From contig OY743189.1 of assembly GCA_963555705.1 (NCBI GenBank), positions 7,829,501 through 7,893,500 on the forward strand: DNA of 64,000 bases. Reading direction: 5' to 3'. This DNA comes from Ligustrum vulgare. Taxonomy: Eukaryota; Streptophyta; Magnoliopsida; Lamiales; Oleaceae. Below are positions 1 to 12,055 of the stretch, piece by piece. Below the pieces are notes generated by a model. The model was given only the letters and a program-made list of their open reading frames with translations, searched no databases and was not told the origin of the DNA. The position numbers and the translations under genes were made by a program. Positions within the stretch are counted from its first letter, which is position 1. Each line of letters starts with the position of its first letter.

Positions 1-506
1 AAAGCTAGGCTTATAGCTAAAAGCTTTTCACAAAAGGAAGGGATTAATTATAATGAAATTTTTTCACATATTGTTAAGTATACTTCTATCAGAACTTTGT
101 TTGCTTTAGTTGCACAATTTGATTTAGAACTTGAACAAATGGATGTTAAAACTGTATTTCTGAATGGTTCTTTAGATGAAACTATTTATATAAATCAGCC
201 TCAAGGATTTGATAAAAAAAAATAAATCTGATTTGGTATGTTTGCTTAAAAAAATTCATATATGGACTTCAACAGTCTCCAAGGCAATGGTATAAGAGGT
301 TTGATTCTTACATACAAAGCCTTAATTTCCAAAAGAGCCAATGTGACTCTTGTTTTTATTTCAAATGTTGTGAAAATGATTATATGTACGTTCTTTTATA
401 TGTTGATGACATGCTAATTGCTAGTCCAAATATGCATGATACAGATCTGCTTAAACACAAGCTTCATTCTGAGTTTGAAATGAAAGATTTAGGACATGCT
501 AAATAA
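1..506 (+). pseudogene. Ty1/copia reverse transcriptase remnant (5' truncated by window edge)
   Basis: Reading the plus strand gives the N-terminal and palm parts of a copia-type reverse transcriptase: a segment with MDVKTVFLNG at about 142-171, the family's usual DVKTAFLNG motif, then SLYGLQQSPRQWY near 255-294 and the catalytic YVDD motif followed by MLI at about 399-420. The frame breaks at an A-run (about 213-224) that ends in TAA, the next part lies in another frame, and a further TAA sits at 504-506 where relatives have a sense codon. The enzyme would copy element RNA into DNA inside virus-like particles; this copy is dead. It continues into the RNase H part downstream. The start lies outside the window. 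Confidence 0.9.
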
Positions 507-525
507 ATTCTAGGAATGGACATCA

Positions 526-1362
526 TTGCCTCTGCTTGCACATTTTAAACTGTCTATTGATCAATCTCCTAAATCTAATGAAGAAGAACTTAGAATGCAT
601 AATGTGCCTTATTCAAATGTTGTAGGATTAGTTATGTATCTTATGGATTGTACTAGGCCAGACATTGCATTTTATGTTAGTGTGTTAAGCAGATTTTTGA
701 GTAATCCTGGTGAATTACATTGGGAAGCTATGAAATCTTTATTAAAAATATCTAAAGGTTCTGCAAAACTTAGTCTTATGTTTTCTAAAACCAAAACTGA
801 TTTCAAACTAAACGGCTTTGTAGATTCTGACTTTGCTGGAAACAATGATAACAAAATGCCTACTTCTGCATATTTATTTACACTAAATGGTTTCTGCATT
901 AGCTGGAAAGCTCAGTTACAAAAGCTGGTAGCTTTATCTTCAACTGAGGCTGAATATATAGCTGTCACAGATGCTGTTAAAGAGTTTACGTAGGTTAAAT
1001 GTTTGCTTAGTGAGGTAACTTTATCTTCAACTGAAGTTGAATATATAGCTTCCACAGATGCTGTTAAAGAGTATATGTGGGTTAAATGTTTGCTTAGTGA
1101 AATTGGATACATTGACAACTTTGAAATTGAGATTTACACTAATAGTCTTAGTGCTTTACATTTGTGCGAAAATCCTGTGTTTCATAACAAATCTAAAGAC
1201 AAAGATGTGAAATTTCATTTCATTAGGGATATAACTTAAAAAGGTATTTTTAAACTTATTAAAATACCAACTCAATTAAATCCAGCAAATGCTGGAACAA
1301 AGGTAATTCGTATATCTAAGTTTAAAGATGCATTATCATTTTTAAACATAGTTGAATTTTGA
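526..1362 (+). pseudogene. Ty1/copia RNase H and pol C-terminus remnant
   Basis: This is the continuation of the copia pol relic. The translation shows RPDIAF near 658, the family's PGELHWEAMKSLL connector near 709-747, DSDFAGN at about 826-846 and ALSSTEAEYIA at 934-966, which are the RNase H landmarks of plant copia elements. A TAG at 991-993 follows, then an 87 bp in-frame tandem duplication repeats the STEAEY part. The tail (NPANAGTKVIRISKFK, about 1282-1329) matches the usual copia C-terminus and ends in a TGA at 1360-1362. A further in-frame TAA sits at about 1237-1239. Several stops make it non-functional. No LTR could be delimited on its 3' side. Confidence 0.9.
927..1100 (+). repeat. 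87 bp in-frame tandem duplication inside copia RNase H
   Basis: Units 927-1013 and 1014-1100 align with a constant 87 bp shift, from GGTAGCTTTATCTTCAACTGA against GGTAACTTTATCTTCAACTGA (first 20 bases compared) to GTTTGCTTAGTGA. The copies differ at a handful of positions; the TAG at 991-993 in the first copy is TGG in the second. Eighty-seven is 29 codons, so the frame is kept. Confidence 0.9.
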
Positions 1363-2100
1363 TATTGCTGTGTGTGTTTTGCAGGTTATGCTGATCCAAT
1401 TGAGATGAAGATTGGTAAAGCAATTGGACAGGATGATGCAGCCCAAATGATAAAGTCCAATCCAAAAGCTAAGGTCCAAATCTGTAAAAGCCCAGCCGGT
1501 TGAAGATTTGAAGTCTAAGACCAAAATATTGTTGGTCCATCTAATTTGAAGAAGCCCAAGTCCATTGAAACCAAATCAAGGCCCAACCAGTTTACCAACT
1601 TTCTCAATCCTAGTCGTTGGATCTCAAAAATTGATCTGGACTGTCCAAAGTGTTGATAAGGCCTGATAATCTTCATTTGGCCACTCTCTAACATCTACCA
1701 AATGTTTCCAATCTCTCTCTCTCTCTCTCTCTCTCAATGCTTCATGTTCTCTTGTTAAATGTCTTAATCTTTGTGAAATTTCAAAGAATTACTTAGTGGC
1801 TTTTTTTTTTTTTTACAGTCATTGGTCTGTAAACTTTGTGGATCTTTGTGGTTTGTTTGTGTGAGTTTTTAGAGTTTATGAGTTTTTATTAGATTTGTTT
1901 TTTTTTTTTTTGTAAAACTTTGATATTCTGTTTTTTTTTTTGTTGATTCATAAGATTTTTGAAGTTTCTTTATGTTTAACTTCGAGTTCTTTGCAATTTA
2001 CTTGGTGTGATTTTGGGTTCAAACTTGTAAGAATTATACAGATATCTCAGTAGAAATTATCATTCCTTGTTTGACACATGAGCATCATGTTGTATATTTA
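1363..2100. other. Non-coding stretch with CT microsatellite and T-runs
   Basis: No coding signal was found. The stretch holds a (TC)12 tract at about 1712-1735 and three poly-T runs at about 1801-1815, 1899-1911 and 1931-1941. It follows the copia pol end, so it could contain that element's 3' LTR, but no TG...CA pair or polypurine tract was convincing. Confidence 0.5.
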
Positions 2101-2570
2101 ATGAAAATTTATTACCCTCAGAAATGTGGAGTAATAAAAAAGATAAAGAAGAAGGGATTATTTTAGCGGGATTTGATGGAAGTACAAATCTAATAACTAA
2201 AATAGCAAGGAATGTCAAAATTCAAATACGAAAATATGAATTGCAAATCCCTAATATATATCAATTTGATGATATGTTAGGAGATATATTATTAGGAAAT
2301 AATTTCATAAAACAATATTATCCTATCACTATATATGAAAAGGTAATACTATTATCTACCCCTAGTCATCATATAGTAATAGCAATTAGGATTAATGATC
2401 CATATTGTAGAGAAACTGCCTCATATAATAGCTCAGCGTGGTGAGGATAGACAGAAATTAACACAAACATTACAAGTCATGCCTAATAAAAAAAGGATAA
2501 ATCTAGTAAAGGAACATTTTGACCAAATAACAATAAAAAATAGTATGAAAGAACTATTAAAATTATGAGG
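2101..2570 (+). pseudogene. Caulimoviridae-type aspartic protease fragment (endogenous pararetrovirus relic)
   Basis: The open part (2124-2444, 106 codons) contains PNIYQF followed by DILLGNNFIKQYYPITIYEK, the region just after the aspartic protease active site in pararetrovirus polyproteins, where the family has an I-I-G-N-N-F core. The catalytic D-S/T-G is not seen in frame, so only the C-terminal half of the protease is present. The reading frame closes at a stop after 2442 and translation continues weakly to about 2570 in another frame, ending near an A-run. In an intact virus this protease would cut the polyprotein. The fragment is separate from the larger pararetrovirus relic at 18-22.7 kb, which lacks a recognisable polymerase. 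Family level is fairly sure; genus is not. Confidence 0.75.
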
Positions 2571-2584
2571 AGATACTTTCAAAA

Positions 2585-2649
2585 AAAAAAAAGACGACTT
2601 TTCCCATCGTCGCTAATTTTCATAGTTTTTGCTCTCCTTTCTTGTAGTG
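2585..2649. mobile_element. Possible CACTA transposon 3' terminus (truncated)
   Basis: CTTGTAGTG at 2641-2649 is the reverse complement of the CACTACAAG end of CACTA elements. Just inside is a short inverted motif (GACGACTTTTCCCATCGTCG, 2593-2612) like the subterminal hairpins of these elements. No partner terminus was found on the left, so this is a fragment at best. Confidence 0.4.
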
Positions 2650-2793
2650 TTAACCTGCATGAACTGTTGATATATAAGAAATAATTAAACAAATAAGAAC
2701 ATAGATCAACAACGCAAAATTTGGACCATCAAAATATTTTCCACTATTTAAATAAACTGTTACAATTATATAGCCTTCCACTCACTAACCAGA

Positions 2794-5700
2794 TGTAGCG
2801 CCCCGAGTTCCGTATACCCGGTTCACTACGTCATTTTCTGTCTAAATTTTTCGAATAATATTTTTGCGGAAGAAATAATTGAAATTCATTTTTGGCAACA
2901 TTAAATAAACTGTAATGGCCGATAAAATTGAAAACATTTATGAAACCATTTGAAATAGTAAATCGAACCATTAATATTGTAAAGAAATTGCCAATGTCAT
3001 AATTTCTCAAATAAATGAACTTCTCTAAATTATTCGATTGTTTGGAAAATACGGAAACCATTAACGTCAAACTTTCAACTGTTTAACGATTATTGCCACC
3101 ATCATTCATCGCTCGCCACCGTCTCCGAAATCTGCAAAACTGTTAAAAAGTAGGGTGAGTATTTCATGGGGGAAATACTCAGTAGACTCATCGTAAATTA
3201 ATTTAATTTATAAGATGATTAAACACATAAATCCCGGCTCTTTATAAAACGGGCATTGATAAAGCTTCTTTATAAAACGGCTCTTGATAAAACTCATATT
3301 GTGCATTACAGCACGAGACATATTTTGAAAATCATAAGCTCTTTGAAAATAGCTCTTTGAAAACAGCTCTTTGAAAACCATATACTTATAAAACATTTTA
3401 ATTATGCTAAGCATAATTTCTTTTGAAAGCATAACATAATATAGGATTGAAATCCTCATAAACATAGGGAGACACAAGAACTTTACCGAACTTAGGTGGC
3501 AAGAATTCTTATGCAGTAAAATCATAATAACAGTAAAATCACAGTAAGTAAAATCATAATAACAGTAAGTATACCAAAACATAATTCTTGAAATTCATAG
3601 GGATCATTTCCATCATAACATAAGATAGGATCGAAATCCTCATAAACATATGAGACAGGAATTTTACCGAACTTAGGTGGTAAATCCTCATAAACATATG
3701 GAAACATGGGAATTTTACCGAACTTCGTGGCAAATCCTCATAAACTTATGGAGACACAAGAATTTTACCGAACTTCGTGGCAAGAATTCTTATGTGCATA
3801 GCAATGATCCAACACATATAAAACATTATCGTAAAAACATAGGGTATACTTACTTTTCATAAAAACATAAGGTATATTTACCTTTCATAAAACATACTTA
3901 ATTTTCTTGAAAATTGACTTTCACAAATCACATGACATTTATATGAAATCATAATTTAAATCAATTAATAAGTGCGAGTCTACCTCAAATCCGACGAGTG
4001 CAAAGTTGAGCGGGAATGACTTCAATTTCTTTAAATTCTCCATACGCTTCGTCTTAGCCAATAAGTCACTTTAGTATATCGAATATATAGTTCAAAATGA
4101 TAAATTATAATTTGAGGACTAAAATTGATGTTTTGAAAGTTGAGGACTAAAATGAATATCTTTGAAAAGTTGAGGGACTAAAATTGATATTTGAAAGTTG
4201 AGGGATTAAAATGAATACTTTGAAACTTGGGCTTAAAATCAAATAAAGTAAATCAGCAGGGACTGAATTGATCAGATTTTTAAAATGAAAGGGCTGATTA
4301 AAATCATTTAAAACTTTGGGACTGATTTGATAAGTTTAAAAGCTGAAAGGACTGAAATAAAACCTTTGAAACTAAAAGGGACTGAATTGGATTGTTTTAA
4401 AATCATAGGGGCTGATTTGAGACATTTCAGAACTTGGGGACCGATTTGCAAATTCTGAAAATTAAAAATATAATAAATCAGATCTTTATCTTCTCTCTCT
4501 CTCACTCTCATTCTCGTTCTCAATTCACTCTCTCTCACACAAAATCAGAACAGCGACGATCGGGAAGAAAAAGGGAGAAATCCGGCGATTTCGCCGGCGC
4601 AGCACCGGCGCTGGGTACGGGGAGTGGCGATGGTGAAATTAGGATAGTTTCTGGGCTGATTTGGGGGCGATTTAAGGTGAAACCGAAGCTAGGGTTCGCG
4701 GTTCTTCCGGTGGAAATCAGGCCAGAGCTAGGTCGAATCAAGGTAAGGTTCTAGGCTGGTCTTATTTCTTGGTTTTGGGCTTTAAATTTGACTTGGGCAG
4801 TGTACTGAGGTTAAATGGAGCTTGGGTGCAGGGGCGGTTTTGGGTGGTGAAGAGTTCTTGGTTTGTATATTGTGGTTGTGGATGACTCTGTTGATGTGGC
4901 TGATGTTGAAGAAAGTAGTGAGACTGACCGGTTATTGGGCAGTGATGAATTTCCGGTGGTGATCTGATTGGCAGATTGATTTAAATGTGGTGAATTCGAT
5001 TGAGGCAGTCTGTTGGTTTGAGGAAATCTAATAATGGTGAATTGGCCATGGCTGTTGGGTTGGAGGTTGGTGGTCGGTGATGCTGGTTTGGATGTTGGTA
5101 ATTTTGGTTTGGTAGCTTGACAGTGGTGATGCAAATGATTGTTATTGAAATTTGCAGATTGTATACACTGTGATTAACGGCTTATTTGGTGTTGATGGTG
5201 ACTGAAATGAATAACTGTTTGGAAATGGGTGGTGATTGGTGTCTGCGTGATTTAGATGCCGCAGTGAACTTAGAGCTGGAATGGATTGAACTGGGAGAAA
5301 TTGGTAGTGGATGGTTGATTCATAAATGAGTTGGAATGCAAATGGTAGTGGAGATGAGTTGGAATGCAAATGGTGTGTGAATCATTATGTCTCAAGACAT
5401 AATGATAATGAATGGGTGGAAGAGAAAAAAATGTAAAGTATTTAGCAAAATGATGATGGTTTTAGTGGAGAATATTTGCTTTAGTGAAAAGAAGAAAAAA
5501 TAATATGGTTGTTGCCTTGGTGGAAGGAGAGGACGTGTGGAATAATTTTGGTGGATTAGTTTAGGATAATTAACTAAATATTTGACTAACTTTGATTTGA
5601 AAATGTATTTAAAACTGATATATTTTGGACTGAAAATACATTTGAGAATAAATAAATTTGGAATTTAAAATGATTTTGAAAATAATACTTTTGAATAAAT

Positions 5701-5885
5701 AATTAAAATAACATAATTTTAGAAATTCGGATTTTAATTTAAAATCGAACAAATTCGATATTTCTTGACTTGGCTAGACGAATCCGTCGCGGCGTTAACT
5801 TCAAAATAATAGGTGAAATAGTAGCGACACAATTTTCTAAATATTAAAATAATTATTAATTGCGTAAAAATTCTGGGTCGCTATA
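2794..5885 (-). repeat. 3' LTR of the minus-strand LARD-like element
   Basis: It starts TGTAGCGCCCCGAG on the plus strand and ends GGGTCGCTATA, matching 8958-12050 almost base for base. It holds a CT-rich and GC-rich segment (about 4490-4760) that produces short open frames; these recur in both LTRs only because the LTRs are copies. Short tandem repeats lie at 4113-4230. Confidence 0.95.
4113..4230. repeat. LTR minisatellite, about 30 bp units
   Basis: Four diverged units of the type TTGAGGGACTAAAATTGAT followed by a TTTGAAAG spacer occur in a row. The same array is present in the other LTR at about 10277-10395. Its reverse complement is present in the solo LTR at about 16240-16375, which ties the three LTRs to related families. 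Confidence 0.8.
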
Positions 5886-5912
5886 ATCTTACCCCCTTAA
5901 AATAATTTCGTC
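5886..5912 (-). promoter_or_regulatory. Polypurine tract and 3' end context of the LARD-like element
   Basis: Read on the minus strand this is AATTATTTTAAGGGGGTAAG next to the LTR, preceded by TTTCGAGGACGA. The same arrangement occurs at 46950-46976 in the plus-strand chromovirus. It primes plus-strand DNA synthesis. Confidence 0.8.
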
Positions 5913-8900
5913 CTCGAAATTAAACTTACTTGATCTTATGATTTCTGAATACTTAATCAGAATCTCTTCTTCTTCTCTTATGTAGCATCATTGCTACCAT
6001 ATTTAACCCAACCATATTTAACCCACTGGACTTTGATTAAATGCATCACTTTGTTTTCTCAAGAACATGGACTTTTCTATAGACATATGTGTCTACTCAA
6101 AAATTCTTCTGAATCATAAGTGACTGAAAGTTCACTATTCTTTGAATTCCATTTTTATGAACTCAAAACAACATAACTTATTCATAGATGATCAACTTAT
6201 TTCATAATCTCAATACATCATCACCTTCAATTATCATCATCATATCATTCCTTACAATTTTCTATTGTACCTTTATATTCAACTAACCTTACGTTCATCA
6301 TCATTATCTCACATAATCCCAAACAACATCATGTCTCTTTACTAATTTCTGTAATTCCATAAAAAAAAATCTCTTCAAGTTTCCATAAATCTTTACTGAT
6401 ATATCAAACCATAATAATTTGTCATCTCTAAACTTCTTATCATCGAATATTCTCAAAATAATCAAAACAATTCCCAATCGTATGTAAAAATTTCATCATA
6501 TCTTGTAGTATTCATGTAACATGTCACTTATCATCGTATCATGTGAACTCAGATATTCGTATATATCTCTAAAATTTCAACAAATCTTTACTGACATCTC
6601 ATATCATAATAATTTTTCCTTTCTTCTTATCATCGAATATTCCAAAAAAATAATCAAAGAATTACCTGAATATTCTCTCTACGTAATATACCCAAACATA
6701 TCAACATAATATCATCAACTTATCTTTCCAATATTTGTAACCCAAAATTCAGTAAACAAATATCTTCCAAATAACTAAGATTCTTTACTTAAATGTCACC
6801 AATTTCCTGCAAAGTATTTCTTTCACTTATACATACTTATGAATTCTGATTCAATACGGTCCTTATTTCTCTTTCACGTATTCCCGTATCATCTCACTAT
6901 ACCTTGATTATTATACCAAAAATATCAGTACCAAAATCCAATAAAATATTCCATATCTCCAATCTTATCATCAAATTTTCTTTTGTCGAGAAAAATAACA
7001 GCGCATTAACTCTTGTTCCCACTTTTCATTTTTCTATACTTTAAATCATACATCAAGTACTCGGTATCAAATACTCATTCTAGCTGAGAGCTAAGATACT
7101 AACTTAAAACAGCATCTCAAGAATCAGATATGTTATTTCTCAAACTTAAGAACTTCACTAATTTCCCAAATCTGAAATTCAAAATTAAAATTTTCTATTC
7201 TCCCAAACTTCAATTCATGTCACACTTTATGAACAATACTCTGATTAATCTTATCACCATTAAATAAGATTTCTATAAATCATATAGGATTCCTCATCAA
7301 ATTTGCTTAACCCAAAGATACAATCCCATAATTTAAAATCACACAACTGATCATCTCAGATTTTCCATTATTATAGCCAAAATATTTACTCACTTCAAAA
7401 GTACAACCAATAATAATTAATCGAAACTGTATTACTAAATCTTTAAATAAACCCATATATTATGACTAAAAATGAAAATTCTCAATCGTAGATAATATTT
7501 CACCATAATGCAATAAACCATCAAAATAAGATCATCAAACTCAATATTCACACGATTCTTCCCTGGATAACCATAACATTCCTTAACCGTCTAGTCGTCA
7601 TATCTATCACGTACCTTATACGTCAATCTGATCACTAATATTATGTATCAATTTCTCAGATTAAAAAAAAATCTTGGATTCTATCGTGGTCCCTCTTCTG
7701 AACACCATTCCAAAATAAGTCATCACTGTAAAATCTTATCCCTATTTTCCTCAAAATTCATATCCTTATAATACTCTCCAATACAAGTGATCATTCCTTA
7801 CAAGTGATAAATCCATTCCCAAGAATAATTAAGATTCTTCCCAATAATGCCCTTATACTTGTCTTCACTCGTCTTTCAAAATATAACTTATCATTTACTC
7901 AATCTTGCTTATGAACTTGCAATTCTAAACTCAATTCTCTTAGTGATTGCATACCATACTATGCTCTTATTTCCAAACGATAAAATTCTAGGCAGAGTTT
8001 CCTTTGAAATTTGGACTTATCCAAATCGTAAGTATACTTCATACTAACAATAACATATAACTCCACATTTAATCACAATGATCTAAAAATATTGAAAACG
8101 ATTCCAACACTTCAATATCATCAAAAATATCCCATAATTCAATTCATAATTCCTCAACATAATAATTTCAAATCATATTTTTCAATATCACAATATCACT
8201 TCCTTCCATACCTTAATTGGCTCAAAAGTTACTCATACTTATAAATATATGCCATAAATCATATTCCCAAAATTTATTCACAAAGCCAAACTTCATAATA
8301 AATTTCTCTTCAACATAGAGGCATAATTCATTTACTCAACATAATATCCATTACTTAATTCTCAATAAAATCATATCACTTATAATCTTAACATCTTATC
8401 ACAACTTCATAACTGGCTTGATATTTCTCGTTTAATCTAAACGATAGATAATCTGAACATATAATCAAATCCTTTCCGTTGACTTCTCATACTTAGTGCC
8501 ATGTCTAAAATCAATTATGCAAAGTCCATCTAGGGTTCATCATTTCTAACTCGAGGACAAAAATTATTTAAAAATCATTCTTAAATCATATTATTCCCAT
8601 TATGCTCAACACTCGTTTTCTTTCTTAAAAATTTTTTCTCATAATCATACATTAAAGCATATAAGTTATGACAAAGCATAACAACATCATTATTTTCGAA
8701 GAAATACATTCTTATTTCTCATAAATCATAAGTATCCGAAATACTCTTCATTCTTTCTCATAAATCAGTAAAATGAGTATTCGAAATACTGAAATAACTT
8801 TAAACATCATAAACTTCTTTACCTCGGAGTTGGTGGAACGAATGATGGCAGTGGCAATCTTCATCAATAAAAATCTTAAAATGGAAAATATTTCTTGAAA

Positions 8901-8940
8901 ATTCTTTTTGAAAATTTTACCAGTCTACAGAAACGCAGAC

Positions 8941-8957
8941 TAGCTCTGATACCAACT
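8941..8957 (-). promoter_or_regulatory. Primer binding site, tRNA-iMet type
   Basis: The minus strand reads TTGGTATCAGAGCTA directly inside the right LTR, complementary to the 3' end of plant initiator tRNA-Met. It fixes the right LTR as the 5' LTR. Confidence 0.92.
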
Positions 8958-11900
8958 TGTAGCGCCCCGAGTTCCGTATACCCGATTCACTACGTCATTT
9001 TCTGTCTAAATTTTTCGAATAATATTTTTGCGGAAGAAATAATTGAAATTCATTTTTGGCAACATTAAATAAACTGTAATGGCCGATAAAATTGAAAACA
9101 TTTATGAAACCATTTGAAATAGTAAATCGAACCATTAATATTGTAAAGAAATTGCCAATGTCATAATTTCTCAAATAAATGAACTTCTCTAAATTATTCG
9201 ATTGTTTGGAAAATACGGAAACCATTAACGTCAAACTTTCAACTGTTTAACGATTATTGCCACCATCATTCATCGCTCGCCACCGTCTCCGAAATCTGCA
9301 AAACTGTTAAAAAGTAGGGTGAGTATTTCATGGGGGAAATACTCAGTAGACTCATCGCAAATTAATTTAATTTATAAGATGATTAAACACATAAATCCCG
9401 GCTCTTTATAAAACGGGCATTGATAAAGCTTCTTTATAAAACGGCTCTTGATAAAACTCATATTGTGCATTACAGCACGAGACATATTTTGAAAATCATA
9501 AGCTCTTTGAAAATAGCTCTTTGAAAACAGCTCTTTGAAAACCATATACTTATAAAACATTTTAATTATGCCAAGCATAATTTCTTTTGAAAGCATAACA
9601 TAATATAGGATTGAAATCCTCATAAACATAGGGAGACACAAGAACTTTACCGAACTTAGGTGGCAAGAATTCTTATGCAGTAAAATCATAATAACAGTAA
9701 AATCACAGTAAGTAAAATCATAATAACAGTACGTATACCAAAACATAATTCTTGAAATTCATAGGGATCATTTCCATCATAACATAAGATAGGATCGAAA
9801 TCCTCATAAACATATGAGACAGGAATTTTACCGAACTTAGGTGGTAAATCCTCATAAACATATGGAAACATGGGAATTTTACCGAACTTCGTGGCAAATC
9901 CTCATAAACTTATGGAGACACAAGAATTTTACCGAACTTCGTGGCAAGAATTCTTATGTGCATAGCAATGATCCAAAACATATAAAACATTATCGTAAAA
10001 ACATAGGGTATACTTACTTTTCATAAAAACATAAGGTATATTTACCTTTCATAAAACATACTTAATTTTCTTGAAAATTGACTTTCACAAATCACATGAC
10101 ATTTATATGAAATCATAATTTAAATCAATTAATAAGTGCGAGTCTACCTCAAATCCGACGAGTGCAAAGTTGAGCGGGAATGACTTCAATTTCTTTAAAT
10201 TCTCCGTACGCTTCGTCTTAGCCAATAAGTCACTTTAGTATATCGAATATATAGTTCAAAATGATAAATTATAATTTGAGGACTAAAATTGATGTTTTGA
10301 AAGTTGAGGACTAAAATGAATATCTTTGAAAAGTTGAGGGACTAAAATTGATACTTTGAAAGTTGAGGGATTAAAATGAATACTTTGAAACTTGGGCTTA
10401 AAATCAAATAAAGTAAATCAGCAGGGACTGAATTGATCAGATTTTTAAAATGAAAGGGCTGATTAAAATCATTTAAAACTTTGGGACTGATTTGATAAGT
10501 TTAAAAGCTGAAAGGACTGAAATAAAACCTTTGAAACTAAAAGGGACTGAATTGGATTGTTTTAAAATCATAGGGGCTGATTTGAAACATTTCAAAACTT
10601 GGGGACCGATTTGCAAATTCTGAAAATTAAAAATATAATAAATCAGATCTTTATCTTCTCTCTCTCTCACTCTCATTCTCGTTCTCAATTCACTCTCTCT
10701 CACACAAAATCAGAACAGCGGCGATCGGGAAGAAAAAGGGAGAAATCCGGCGATTTCGCCGGCGCAGCACCGGCGCTGGGTACGGGGAGTGGCGATGGTG
10801 AAATTAGGATAGTTTCTGGGCTGATTTGGGGGCGATTTAAGGTGAAACCGAAGCTAGGGTTCGCGGTTCTTCCGGTGGAAATCAGGCCAGAGCTAGGTCG
10901 AATCAAGGTAAGGTTCTAGGCTGGTCTTATTTCTTGGTTTTGGGCTTTAAATTTGACTTGGGCAGTGTACTGAGGTTAAATGGAGCTTGGGTGCAGGGGC
11001 GGTTTTGGGTGGTGAAGAGTTCTTGGTTTGTATATTGTGGTTGTGGATGACTCTGTTGATGTGGCTGATGTTGAAGAAAGTAGTGAGACTGACCGGTTAT
11101 TGGGCATTGATGAATTTCCTGTGGTGATCTGATTGGCAGATTGATTTAAATGTGGTGAATTCGATTGAGGCAGTCTGTTGGTTTGAGGAAATCTAATAAT
11201 GGTGAATTGTCCATGGCTGTTGGGTTGGAGGTTGGTGGTCGGTGATGCTGGTTTGGATGTTGGTAATTTTGGTTTGGTAGCTTGACAGTGGTGATGCAGA
11301 TGATTGTTATTGAAATTTGCAGATTGTATACACTGTGATTAACGGCTTATTTGGTGTTGATGGTGACTGAAATGAATAACTGTTTGGAAATGGGTGGTGA
11401 TTGGTGTCTGCGTGATTTAGATGCCGCAGTGAACTTAGAGCTGGAATGGATTGAACTGGGAGAAATTGGTAGTGGATGGTTGATTCATAAATGAGTTGGA
11501 ATGCAAATGGTAGTGGAGATGAGTTGGAATGCAAATGGTGTGTGAATCATTATGTCTCAAGACATAATGATAATGAATGGGTGGAAGAGAAAAAAATGTA
11601 AAGTATTTAGCAAAATGATGATGGTTTTAGTGGAGAATATTTGCTTTAGTGAAAAGAAGAAAAAATAATATGGTTGTTGCCTTGGTGGAAGGAGAGGACG
11701 TGTGGAATAATTTTGGTGGATTAGTTTAGGATAATTAACTAAATATTTGACTAACTTTGATTTGAAAATGTATTTAAAACTGATATATTTTGGACTGAAA
11801 ATACATTTGAGAATAAATAAATTTGGAATTTAAAATGATTTTGAAAATAATACTTTTGAATAAATAATTAAAATAACATAATTTTAGAAATTCGGATTTT

Positions 11901-12050
11901 AATTTAAAATCGAACAAATTCGATATTTCTTGACTTGGCTAGACGAATCCGTCGCGGCGTTAATTTCAAAATAATAGGTGAAATAGTAGCGACACAATTT
12001 TCTAAATATTAAAATAATTATTAATTGCGTGAAAATTCTGGGTCGCTATA
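8958..12050 (-). repeat. 5' LTR of the minus-strand LARD-like element
   Basis: Same termini and content as 2794-5885, one base longer. Differences seen by eye are scattered single substitutions, for example near 9354, 9571, 9732, 10726 and 11107. It should carry the element promoter reading to the left, but no clear TATA box could be assigned. Confidence 0.95.
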
Positions 12051-12055
12051 CCAGA

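Larger units (their letters stand above)
5886..8957 (-). pseudogene. Decayed gypsy internal domain with chromodomain remnant
   Basis: Only fragments are readable on the minus strand. At about 6010-6110 there is RKVHVLE followed shortly by IKVQWVK-like codons, and at about 5945-5990 an EREEEILxKY-like stretch; the chromovirus at 46.8-46.9 kb has RKVHVLRN, VKVQWVRH and EREEDVLSKY in the same order. So the interior derives from a gypsy pol C-terminus. The 5' leader (8940 down to about 8820) shares TTTCTGTAGACT and CTCCGAGGTAAAGAAG with that element. Between these ends no protease, RT or integrase could be read, and stops occur in all frames. The plus strand is strikingly poor in G, so the sense strand is poor in C. 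Confidence 0.65.
2794..12050 (-). mobile_element. Complete Ty3/gypsy-related LTR element with large LTRs and decayed interior (LARD-like)
   Basis: Two direct repeats of 3.09 kb (2794-5885 and 8958-12050) flank about 3.07 kb, and the 5 bp CCAGA occurs on both outer sides (2789-2793 and 12051-12055), proving one insertion event. Orientation is minus: the tRNA-Met-type primer site lies beside the right LTR and a polypurine tract with the typical chromovirus AATTTCGAGGACGAAATTA 3' context lies beside the left LTR. By eye the LTRs differ at about 15 positions plus one 1 bp indel, so insertion was recent. Both LTRs end TG...TA on the plus strand instead of TG...CA. The interior has no long open frame, so mobility must have been supplied by another element. 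It resembles large retrotransposon derivatives. Confidence 0.93.

Noticed and set aside
3208..3582. 124-codon minus-strand frame repeated at 9372-9746
   Set aside because: Also an LTR duplicate; repeated phrases (CATAAACATA, ACCGAACTT) explain it and there is no family resemblance.
4434..4754. 106-codon frame with a GC-rich start, present again at 10599-10919
   Set aside because: Its conservation comes only from being in both LTRs of one young element. Composition follows the local CT- and GC-rich DNA.
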